Origin: a bacterium
GTDB lineage: Bacteria > JAHJDO01
Assembly (NCBI GenBank): GCA_030631525.1
Contig: DAOVKY010000075.1
Location: 1 to 5,172 of the forward strand
DNA: 5,172 nucleotides
Direction: 5' to 3'
In this document: positions 1 through 5,172 of the stretch, piece after piece
Layout: every line of letters starts with the position of its first letter
Numbering within the stretch: the first letter of the stretch is position 1
Translations under genes and position numbers: made by a program
The notes under the pieces: model-generated
The model's input: the letters and a program-made list of their open reading frames with translations, nothing else
What the model was told of the DNA's origin: nothing
Databases searched by the model: none

Positions 1-1497
1 GATAAATTCGCTGTACAAACTTCAAATGGAGATATTCTGGGAGGTAAGGGGATTTATTCACAATCTCCTCTTTATCCATACTTTCTTGCCTCAATATATA
101 AATTATTTGGACATCATTATATCATGGTAAGAATATTTCAAATGATCATGGGGGCTGGAACATGTGTTTTGCTGTATTTAATAGGGAATAGAATCTTTAA
201 CAGGACGGTTGGCGTAATATCCGGAATCATTTACAGCTTATACGGAGTATTGATTTTCTATGAAGGAGAATTATTGCGTGTAACAATCACAGTCTTCCTA
301 ACTGTCCTTTTAGTTTTTTCTATTACACGTCTCTCAAAGAGCAAAAAAGCGGCTATATGGTTAATCCCAGGAATTGTACTCGGCTTGTTGATACTATGCA
401 GGCCAAATAATATCATATTGACCATATTTATTTTGATATGGTTGGTTTATATGACAATAAAGAATAAGAAACTCTTAATTGGACGATTTATGTGTTTTTT
501 CTTTGGTGTTTTATTCGCGCTTACCCCTCTTTTTATTCGCAATCATATTGTTGAAGTTAATTTATTTTCTATGTCATCTCAGGGAGTAAACGCATTTATA
601 TGCGGGCATGATGCTAGATCTCCTGGCTGTGGATTCTATTGCATACAAGACGATACATATTCCGGAAAAAATCAGATACAAACATGTTTTAATATTTTAA
701 AAACAGCATTTAAAACACCTTCTAAATGGTTTAAGCAGCAGATAAAAAAGTCTATTGCTTTCTGGAATGGATATGAGATACCAAATAATTCTAATTTTTA
801 TTTATCAAGAAATTTCTCCAGTCTTCTAAGTCTTCCTCTTCCCGGTTTTGTATTTATAGCTTCAATGGGAATAACAGGCATTATTGTGTCCATTAGAAAT
901 TGGCAGAAGTATTTACTCATATATTTAATAATCATCGGCTGCTTTTGCTCTGTAATGGCTTTTTATATCCTGTCAAGATTTCGCCAGCCTATAGTGCCGT
1001 TCTTAATATTGTTCACAGGGTTTTTTATTGATTGGTTATGGAAGAAAGCCAAGGACAAAGATTTTAAGAAACTAGTTTTTTCTCTTCTATGTGCTGCTTT
1101 TTTATCCTTCCTAATGTGGCCGAGACCGCAGCGATTTATATTGCCGCAGGACCATTACAATATGGGGCTTTCATATGCCATGGGCAAAAAGTATAGCAAT
1201 GCAATCATACAGTTTGATAATGCGATAAAGTTAAGAGCGGATTATCTTAAGCCTATTTATATGAAAGGATTTTGCCTTCTTCGACAGAGAAAGCCGAGAC
1301 TAGCTATAAGAGAATTTGAAGAGGTTCTGAGACTCAATCCCTATTATGCAAAGGCATTAAAAAGCACTGCAATAGCTTATGGATGGTATTTAAAAGACAA
1401 GTCGAAAGCACATTACTATCTTGACAGATATCTCAAATTGTGTCCTGATGATATAGAGATGTTAAAGGCAAGACAAGGGATTAAAAATAGATTATAG
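1..1497 (+). CDS. GT-C family (GT39/PMT-like) membrane glycosyltransferase with C-terminal TPRs, 5'-truncated
   Basis: The frame is open from base 1 with no start before SPLYPYF (residues 23-29 of the visible part), so the gene begins upstream; 498 codons are visible. SPLYPYFLASIYKLFG is typical of the first periplasmic loop of bacterial PMT_2/GT39 enzymes, which move a sugar from a polyprenyl-phosphate donor to lipid or protein outside the membrane. The missing N-terminus should hold the first membrane helix and the usual catalytic acidic residue. About ten hydrophobic segments follow (roughly residues 46-62, 70-87, 95-108, 119-133, 138-151, 164-179, 278-298, 304-323, 330-347, 358-373). A large extracytoplasmic loop lies at about 180-277, with Cys201, Cys210 and Cys214 near its start. 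RFRQPIVPF (326-334) resembles the late conserved motif of the family. Three consecutive 34-residue TPR units occupy about 385-486. The stop TAG overlaps the stop region of the opposing toxin gene. Sugar and acceptor are unknown. Family call is fairly firm, exact function is not. Confidence 0.8.
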   Translation, partial: DKFAVQTSNGDILGGKGIYSQSPLYPYFLASIYKLFGHHYIMVRIFQMIMGAGTCVLLYLIGNRIFNRTVGVISGIIYSLYGVLIFYEGELLRVTITVFLTVLLVFSITRLSKSKKAAIWLIPGIVLGLLILCRPNNIILTIFILIWLVYMTIKNKKLLIGRFMCFFFGVLFALTPLFIRNHIVEVNLFSMSSQGVNAFICGHDARSPGCGFYCIQDDTYSGKNQIQTCFNILKTAFKTPSKWFKQQIKKSIAFWNGYEIPNNSNFYLSRNFSSLLSLPLPGFVFIASMGITGIIVSIRNWQKYLLIYLIIIGCFCSVMAFYILSRFRQPIVPFLILFTGFFIDWLWKKAKDKDFKKLVFSLLCAAFLSFLMWPRPQRFILPQDHYNMGLSYAMGKKYSNAIIQFDNAIKLRADYLKPIYMKGFCLLRQRKPRLAIREFEEVLRLNPYYAKALKSTAIAYGWYLKDKSKAHYYLDRYLKLCPDDIEMLKARQGIKNRL

Positions 1498-1905
1498 CCC
1501 TGACTTTCTATAAATATCTATAAATTCGGCTGGCGATATGACCTTTATTCCTTGCCGTAATTTAACTGGATAATGTATTAAATTCCCTGTAATTAAGTAG
1601 CTGACTTCTGCTCCAAGTGCAACTTCCAGAAATGGCTCATCATCTATGTCCGGTAGTTTTTTAGGAAGCGGTTTTGATGCAGCTATGCAGCCGCAAGATT
1701 TTATCTGGTCAATAAGAGCATCAATGTGCTCTGAATCAAACTTAAATTTCGGGCGGAGTAATACGCTTTGATATTCAAAAAGAATTCGCGCATCGTAACA
1801 GAGTTTTAAAATTCCAGAGGATACCATACGAATGATTTCCCCCGGAGCATTATACGGAGAAAGCAAACCGGAGACAATTACATTAGTGTCCAGAACTATT
1901 TTCAT
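1492..1905 (-). CDS. PIN-domain toxin of a type II toxin-antitoxin pair (putative ribonuclease)
   Basis: The 137-residue protein opens with MKIVLDTNVIVSGLLSP, the start of the PIN fold and characteristic of the 'putative toxin-antitoxin system toxin component, PIN family' group (COG1569-like). PIN toxins are Mg2+-dependent RNases that cut RNA in the cytoplasm until bound by their antitoxin. Visible likely metal-site residues are Asp6, Glu44 (in ILFEYQSVLL) and the Asp88-Asp89-Glu90 cluster followed by PFLEVAL. The last acidic position appears as Asn108 in LITGNLIHYP rather than the more common TGD; from memory, TGN also occurs in members of this subgroup. The start codon overlaps the antitoxin stop as ATGA and has only a weak purine stretch upstream, so translation is probably coupled to the antitoxin gene. 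The stop TAA at 1492-1494 lies inside the last codons of the convergent glycosyltransferase gene. Length is normal and the frame intact. RNA target is unknown. Confidence 0.88.
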   Translation of the reverse strand: MKIVLDTNVIVSGLLSPYNAPGEIIRMVSSGILKLCYDARILFEYQSVLLRPKFKFDSEHIDALIDQIKSCGCIAASKPLPKKLPDIDDEPFLEVALGAEVSYLITGNLIHYPVKLRQGIKVISPAEFIDIYRKSGL

Positions 1906-2189
1906 TTAGAATGTTTCTTTCGTTCTGCTTTAATTTCAGCATTTATCTCTTCAAGGGTCATTTGATCGGTTCCCATTTCAACAGATCGTTGCTGCAGGTA
2001 AGCAACTGCCCCGATTGCGCGAGCCTGACGAAATGCAGCTAGAGACTCTTCCATAGAACCTTCTGACGTAGCAGACAGGATAGCAATGGGTTTCCCGTTT
2101 GAAGTAATCACCATTTCCTTTTCATTTGATAACCTCTGCCAAACTTGAGCAGATTTTCCCCGCAGGTCTCTTACAGTAACGAACCGCAT
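1902..2189 (-). CDS. Phd/YefM-family antitoxin
   Basis: The 95-residue protein begins MRFVTVRDLRGKSAQVW and continues VITSNGKPIAIL (27-38), the typical N-terminal DNA-binding and dimerisation domain of Phd/YefM antitoxins. The charged C-terminal part (about 45-95, with EEINAEIKAER at 80-90) is the region that in this family wraps the toxin and is disordered when free. Its expected role is to neutralise the PIN toxin encoded next and, as dimer or toxin complex, to repress the shared promoter. The ATG at 2187-2189 is supported by a perfect AAGGAGG five bases upstream. The stop TGA shares bases with the toxin ATG. Phd-type antitoxins paired with PIN toxins are a known combination, so the assignment rests on both sequence and context. 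Confidence 0.9.
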   Translation of the reverse strand: MRFVTVRDLRGKSAQVWQRLSNEKEMVITSNGKPIAILSATSEGSMEESLAAFRQARAIGAVAYLQQRSVEMGTDQMTLEEINAEIKAERKKHSK

Positions 2190-2194
2190 ATATG

Positions 2195-2201
2195 CCTCCT
2201 T
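2195..2201 (-). promoter_or_regulatory. Strong ribosome binding site of the antitoxin gene
   Basis: On the minus strand the sequence AAGGAGG ends five bases before the antitoxin ATG. It is a full-length match to the anti-Shine-Dalgarno and fixes the start. It contrasts with the toxin, which has no comparable site, so the antitoxin should be made in excess. Confidence 0.85.
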
Positions 2202-2217
2202 TTTCGTATTTAACTAT

Positions 2218-2246
2218 AGTGTACACAACTGTCACGCAATTGTCAA
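2218..2246 (-). promoter_or_regulatory. Sigma70-type promoter of the toxin-antitoxin operon
   Basis: Read on the minus strand, a perfect -35 box TTGACA (2246-2241) is followed after 17 bases by TACACT (2223-2218), a 4/6 match to the -10 consensus. The predicted transcription start, near 2211, gives a leader of about 20 nucleotides containing the AAGGAGG ribosome binding site. Position, spacing and strand all fit the antitoxin-toxin operon. Confidence 0.75.
2219..2244 (-). promoter_or_regulatory. Candidate autoregulatory operator of the TA operon
   Basis: The perfect palindrome GTGTACAC (2219-2226) covers most of the -10 box, and its core TGTACA is the core I recall for the yefM-yoeB operator. 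Next to it lies an imperfect tandem repeat with an 11-base unit (2223-2233 ACACAACTGTC and 2234-2244 ACGCAATTGTC, 9 of 11 identical), running through the spacer into the -35 box. A repressor bound here would block RNA polymerase. That the antitoxin binds here is inferred from family behaviour and position. Confidence 0.55.
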
Positions 2247-2299
2247 CCACAACAAATTCTTTCTTTCCTTTTTATCTCAATTAGAGTAATATTTGGAAC

Positions 2300-2749
2300 A
2301 TGAAAAAAGTATTTATCGCGAACAGCCCGGAAGACACGATATGTCTTGGCAGGAAAATAGGAAAGCTATTGAAAGCAGGCAATGTTATTGCATTGGTTGG
2401 GAACCTGGGCGCGGGCAAGACTGTTATTGCTAAGGGTTTGTGCGATGGACTTGGAGTAAAGGAAGATTATATAACAAGCCCGACTTACACAATAATCAAT
2501 CAGTATGACGGGAGAATGCCTGTTTATCATATTGATCTATATAGATTGAATGACTCAAAAGAACTTTACAATTTAGGCTGGGATGAATATATCTATGGAA
2601 ATGGAACATGCATAATAGAATGGGCAGATAAGGCAGCAGAGATGTTACCTGAAGAATATCTAATGCTAAACATAGAAGTAACTGGAAAGGATAAGAGGGA
2701 AATAATTTTACAAGCAAAAGGCGCATCTTATGAGAATACTTGGTATTGA
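2300..2749 (+). CDS. tsaE: tRNA threonylcarbamoyladenosine biosynthesis ATPase TsaE
   Basis: TsaE is the small cytoplasmic ATPase that supports the TsaB-TsaD complex in making N6-threonylcarbamoyladenosine at position 37 of tRNAs reading ANN codons. The 149-residue protein has the normal family length. It shows the P-loop GNLGAGKT at 34-41, the conserved SPTYTIINQY at 60-69, HIDLYRL at 77-83 with the Walker B-type Asp79, and IIEWAD at 105-110 containing the family Glu-Trp pair. The ATG at 2300 gives the expected MKKVFIANSPEDT N-terminus, although the ribosome binding site is poor (only short purine stretches such as TTGGAA directly before the start). I see no convincing forward promoter in the 110 bases upstream, which are shared with the divergent TA operon. 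Its 3' end overlaps tsaB by 20 bases. Confidence 0.95.
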   Translation: MKKVFIANSPEDTICLGRKIGKLLKAGNVIALVGNLGAGKTVIAKGLCDGLGVKEDYITSPTYTIINQYDGRMPVYHIDLYRLNDSKELYNLGWDEYIYGNGTCIIEWADKAAEMLPEEYLMLNIEVTGKDKREIILQAKGASYENTWY

Positions 2750-3428
2750 AACCGCTACCGGTGTCTGCAGTGTGTGTGTGATGGAGAACTCAGAACTTAT
2801 TGCGGAGTATATGACGAATATAACAAAAACACACTCACAGCGTCTTATGCCAATGATAGAACAGATGTTAGACAATAGTGAACTAGAACCAAAGGACATA
2901 GGGGCTATTGCTGTATCAGTAGGCCCGGGGTCTTTCACCGGCGTTAGAATAGGCATCAGCGCAGCAAAGGGAATGGCAATGGCGCTTGACATTCAAACGG
3001 TTGGAGTTTCTACACTAGATGGAATCGCATATAACTTGGTGAATTCATACACTGACCAAGTATGTGTAATCACAGACGCAAGAAGAAAGCAGGTATATAC
3101 AGCGATTTATGAAATGCCAAATATGAAAAAGCTGACAGAGGACATGGTCATTCCGATTGAAGAATTGATTAAAAAGATAAAAAAGAAAACAATCTTTATC
3201 GGTAATGCAACGAAACTATATGCTGACTTGTTGAAAAAAGAATTAGGCAACTTAGCTCAGATAGCTCCACAATATTTAAGTATTCCGCATGCTTCAAGTA
3301 TTGCGTTACTAGGAGAGAATATGTTAAAAAAAGGCAAAGGTGTGAGTCACTTTGACTTGAAACCAAATTATGTAAGATTAGCGGATGCAGAAATTAAATG
3401 GAAGGAAAAGCATGGTATTTGTAATTGA
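2730..3428 (+). CDS. tsaB: tRNA threonylcarbamoyladenosine biosynthesis protein TsaB
   Basis: TsaB is the inactive ASKHA-fold paralogue of TsaD. It pairs with TsaD and, with TsaE, forms the cytoplasmic t6A37 tRNA-modification machine. The 232-residue protein has the usual length and starts with MRILGIETATGVCSVCV, the family N-terminal strand. Conserved blocks visible are THSQRLMP (34-41), GPGSFTGVRIG (65-75), DARRKQVYTAIYE (116-128) and the C-terminal PNYVRLADAE (212-221). The ATG at 2730 lies inside tsaE, so the two are overlapped and probably translationally coupled; AAGG eight bases upstream can serve as ribosome binding site. The stop TGA is embedded in the -35 box of the mdh promoter. 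Neither rimI nor tsaD follows, unlike the common tsaE-tsaB-rimI-tsaD order. Confidence 0.95.
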   Translation: MRILGIETATGVCSVCVMENSELIAEYMTNITKTHSQRLMPMIEQMLDNSELEPKDIGAIAVSVGPGSFTGVRIGISAAKGMAMALDIQTVGVSTLDGIAYNLVNSYTDQVCVITDARRKQVYTAIYEMPNMKKLTEDMVIPIEELIKKIKKKTIFIGNATKLYADLLKKELGNLAQIAPQYLSIPHASSIALLGENMLKKGKGVSHFDLKPNYVRLADAEIKWKEKHGICN

Positions 3429-3454
3429 CATTAGTTTGGTTATAAAAGTATAAT
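3425..3454 (+). promoter_or_regulatory. Consensus sigma70-type promoter for mdh
   Basis: A perfect -35 hexamer TTGACA (3425-3430) and a perfect -10 hexamer TATAAT (3449-3454) are separated by 18 bases. Transcription should start near 3461, only about 14 bases before the mdh ATG, leaving just room for the ribosome binding site. The -35 box contains the tsaB stop codon (3426-3428). Both hexamers match fully, so mdh is probably strongly and independently transcribed, with alr downstream. Confidence 0.75.
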
Positions 3455-3463
3455 TATGCGTAG

Positions 3464-3470
3464 TGGAGGA
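3464..3470 (+). promoter_or_regulatory. Ribosome binding site that decides the mdh start
   Basis: TGGAGGA sits about four to five bases before the ATG at 3475. A GTG at 3463 would extend the frame by four codons but overlaps this site and lacks one of its own, so 3475 is the better start. Confidence 0.8.
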
Positions 3471-3474
3471 GCAT

Positions 3475-4404
3475 ATGAAGAATCCGAAAGTTAGTGTAAT
3501 CGGCGCAGGAAATGTTGGCGCTACTTGTGCCCATTTGATTTTACAAGATGATCTGGCCGAGGTGGCTTTGATTGATACACAGGAAGGGCTAGCCGCAGGC
3601 AAAGCCTTAGACTTGGCCGAAGCTGGTCCGGTAGAAGGTTTTTCTATGCCAATTGCCGGCGGCACTGATATGGCTCTAGCTAAAGATTCGGATATTGTGG
3701 TTATTACTGCTGGACTGGCACGTAAACCAGGCATGTCACGTTCGGATTTGTTAGAGACTAATTCTAAGATTATAAAAAGTGTCTGTACGGAAATAACCAA
3801 GTCAGCTCCTGATGCCATAATTATCATGGTTACTAATCCTCTGGATATCATGGCGTATGTGGCTTTAAAGACAACTCAATTTATGGAACAAAGGGTTATG
3901 GGTATGGCTGGAGTTTTGGATACGGCCAGATTCAGGACATTTATAGCCGAGGTGTTAAAAGTTGCCTCCAGTGATATTCAAACAATGGTTTTAGGCGGCC
4001 ATGGCGATTCTATGGTGCCTTTGCTTAACCGGACAACGGTTAGTGGTATTCCTTTGTGTAGTCTTATGGACAGCCGGCGTATGGAAGAGATAGTGGACCG
4101 TACCAGAAAGGGAGGGGCGGAGATAGTTGCCCTGCTTAAGACTGGCAGTGCTTTTTATGCGCCTGCCGCATCAGTCGTTCAGATGGTAAAAGCCATCATT
4201 GACGACGAAAAAAGAATCATACCTGCTTCCGCTTATCTGAACGGTCAGTATGGCCTAAAAGAAATCTTTTTAGGGGTTCCTGTTAAAATAGGCCGGCAGG
4301 GAGTTGAAGAAATAATGGAATTGGAACTTTCTGAATCTGATATGTCCACACTGAAGATTTCAGCCCAAAAGGTTGCCGAAGACATTTCACAATTAAAACT
4401 TTAA
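3475..4404 (+). CDS. mdh: NAD-dependent malate dehydrogenase (LDH-like type)
   Basis: The enzyme interconverts malate and oxaloacetate with NAD(H) in the cytoplasm, in the TCA cycle or its reductive branch. Starting at the ATG with a good ribosome binding site, it is 309 residues, the size of the LDH-like MDH group. It has the Rossmann motif GAGNVG (10-15), Asp34 in ALIDTQEG as expected for NAD over NADP, and the substrate loop ARKPGMSRSDLL (82-93). Arg83 occupies the position where lactate dehydrogenases carry Gln, which argues for malate. Further active-site residues are Arg89, Asn121 (VTNPLD), Asp149 and Arg152 (LDTARFR) and catalytic His176 in GGHGDSMVPL; Met180 there, instead of the LDH Glu, also fits MDH. 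It has its own consensus promoter and is clearly GC-richer than tsaB and alr. alr follows after 22 bases. Confidence 0.95.
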   Translation: MKNPKVSVIGAGNVGATCAHLILQDDLAEVALIDTQEGLAAGKALDLAEAGPVEGFSMPIAGGTDMALAKDSDIVVITAGLARKPGMSRSDLLETNSKIIKSVCTEITKSAPDAIIIMVTNPLDIMAYVALKTTQFMEQRVMGMAGVLDTARFRTFIAEVLKVASSDIQTMVLGGHGDSMVPLLNRTTVSGIPLCSLMDSRRMEEIVDRTRKGGAEIVALLKTGSAFYAPAASVVQMVKAIIDDEKRIIPASAYLNGQYGLKEIFLGVPVKIGRQGVEEIMELELSESDMSTLKISAQKVAEDISQLKL

Positions 4405-4426
4405 TTCAGTGGGGGCTCCCTAAAAC

Positions 4427-5172
4427 ATGAAATACCGCACCGTTGCGCAAATTAACCTGAAAGCTATAGAGCATAACATTGCCCGGATAAGAAAAATAAT
4501 TGGTAAAGATAGAAAAATTCTTGCAGCAGTTAAGGCAAATGCTTATGGGCACGGAGATATACAGGTAGCAAAGACTGCAGTAAAATGCGGTGTTGATTAT
4601 CTGGGTGTTGCCAATATTGAAGAAGCCATCAGGCTGCGTAAGGCTAATATAAATACAGCAATTCTAATACTTGGCTGTTCATTTAGATATGAAATAGAGG
4701 ACATTCTTTCATATAACGTAATACCAACTATAGCAGACCTAGACTTTGCAGAAGATCTGAATAGAAAAGCCACAGAGTTCCCTAATAAAGTAGCAGTGCA
4801 TGTTAAAATAGATACAGGAATGGGGCGAATAGGTTCGCACTTTGAACATGCTGCAGATTTTGTAAAAGAGCTTGCTAAATTGGAAAACTTGTTTTTAGAG
4901 GGCATATTTACACATTTCTCTTCCTCTGATGAAACTGACAAAGATTTCAGTCAGCTTCAAATAAAGCGGTTCAAAAGTATTCTAGATGAATTGAAAAGAT
5001 TAGGAATTTCAATGCCTATAAAACACATGGCAAACAGTGGAGCCATTCTCTCGGAAAATATTCATGACAGTTTTTTTGATATGGTTCGGCCTGGCTTAAT
5101 GCTCTATGGAGCATATCCATCGCCTTATGTTTCCAAGGACATCAAGCTCGAACCAGCTTTGACATTAAAAAC
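4427..5172 (+). CDS. alr: Alanine racemase, 3'-truncated by the window end
   Basis: Alr is the PLP-dependent, fold-type III enzyme that converts L-alanine to D-alanine for peptidoglycan. The visible 248 codons correspond to about two-thirds of a normal protein of 370-390 residues. The N-terminal barrel carries the PLP lysine Lys36 in AAVKANAYGHG. Further family blocks are VKIDTGMGRIG (126-136, with Arg134), THFSSSDETD (162-171), HMANSGA (200-206, PLP-phosphate contact Ser204) and MVRPGLMLYG (219-228, Arg221 near the pyridine nitrogen). The second catalytic residue, a tyrosine in the C-terminal domain, lies beyond the window. An in-frame TAA at 4421-4423 sits just before the ATG, so the gene cannot start earlier. 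The ribosome binding site is weak (GTGGGGG at 4409-4415). Spacing suggests co-transcription with mdh. Confidence 0.94.
   Translation, partial: MKYRTVAQINLKAIEHNIARIRKIIGKDRKILAAVKANAYGHGDIQVAKTAVKCGVDYLGVANIEEAIRLRKANINTAILILGCSFRYEIEDILSYNVIPTIADLDFAEDLNRKATEFPNKVAVHVKIDTGMGRIGSHFEHAADFVKELAKLENLFLEGIFTHFSSSDETDKDFSQLQIKRFKSILDELKRLGISMPIKHMANSGAILSENIHDSFFDMVRPGLMLYGAYPSPYVSKDIKLEPALTLK

Noticed and set aside
124..126. ATG as start of the glycosyltransferase gene
   Set aside because: The frame is open to base 1, and the upstream residues include the family motif SPLYPYFLASIYKLFG, so the true start lies outside the window.
1508..1526. Direct repeat TCTATAAAT separated by one base
   Set aside because: It lies in the toxin coding region over Ile/Tyr/Asp/Phe codons in AT-rich DNA, and there is no further copy or symmetry.
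2496..2726. Minus-strand open frame of 76 codons
   Set aside because: It lies wholly inside tsaE, antisense, with no recognisable domain; it is a shadow of the real gene.
2708..2992. Minus-strand open frame of 94 codons
   Set aside because: Antisense to the start of tsaB, low-complexity product, no family resemblance.
3325..3333. A-run in tsaB as a programmed frameshift site
   Set aside because: The tsaB frame continues to its conserved C-terminal motif without a break, and no downstream frame is extended by a shift.
3463..3474. GTG start extending Mdh by four residues
   Set aside because: It overlaps the ribosome binding site of the ATG at 3475 and lies almost at the predicted transcription start.
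3378..3851. Minus-strand open frame of 157 codons
   Set aside because: Antisense to the well-supported mdh gene and across its promoter; the product is rich in Ser/Ala/Ile without motifs.
4411..4420. GGGGGCTCCC as an intrinsic terminator between mdh and alr
   Set aside because: Only three G-C pairs with a four-base loop and no T-run after it; too weak. It more likely holds the poor alr ribosome binding site.
4597..4941. Minus-strand open frame of 114 codons
   Set aside because: Antisense to alr, whose motifs are all in the forward frame.

Overview
This is a bacterial chromosomal segment. The evidence is a peptidoglycan-precursor enzyme (alanine racemase), the bacterial-type tsaE/tsaB tRNA-modification pair, clear Shine-Dalgarno sites, sigma70-type promoters and a type II toxin-antitoxin pair. 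Most of the DNA is AT-rich (30-32% GC in 60-base samples of tsaB and alr), except a clearly GC-richer malate dehydrogenase gene (45-53% in samples). I cannot name the organism. The GT-C glycosyltransferase with C-terminal TPRs and the unusual gene order would suit an uncultivated or environmental lineage, but that is a guess.

Layout: (1) 1-1497 (+), the 3' part of a multi-pass membrane glycosyltransferase of the GT39/PMT type ending in three TPR units. (2) 1492-2189 (-), a two-gene toxin-antitoxin operon: a Phd/YefM-type antitoxin gene followed, through an ATGA overlap, by a PIN-family toxin gene. The toxin stop runs 6 bases into the end of the glycosyltransferase gene. (3) 2190-2299, the only sizeable intergenic region, carrying the strong TA promoter with palindromic and tandem-repeat operator candidates. 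(4) 2300-3428 (+), tsaE and tsaB overlapping by 20 bases. (5) 3425-4404 (+), a near-perfect promoter and mdh. (6) 4427 to the window end (+), the 5' two-thirds of alr.

How the genes relate: TsaE and TsaB work with TsaD (not in the window) to place threonylcarbamoyl on A37 of ANN-decoding tRNAs. Mdh interconverts malate and oxaloacetate. Alr makes D-alanine for the cell wall. tsaE-tsaB form one translationally coupled unit. mdh has its own promoter, and alr starts 22 bases after mdh, so it is probably co-transcribed with it. The TA pair is a self-contained, oppositely oriented cassette between otherwise forward-facing genes.

I see no CRISPR array, insertion sequence, tRNA/rRNA gene, riboswitch or clear intrinsic terminator. 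I found no convincing new biological system. The most noteworthy points are the TA promoter/operator architecture, the GT-C+TPR fusion, the promoter whose -35 box contains the tsaB stop codon, and mdh's deviant composition.
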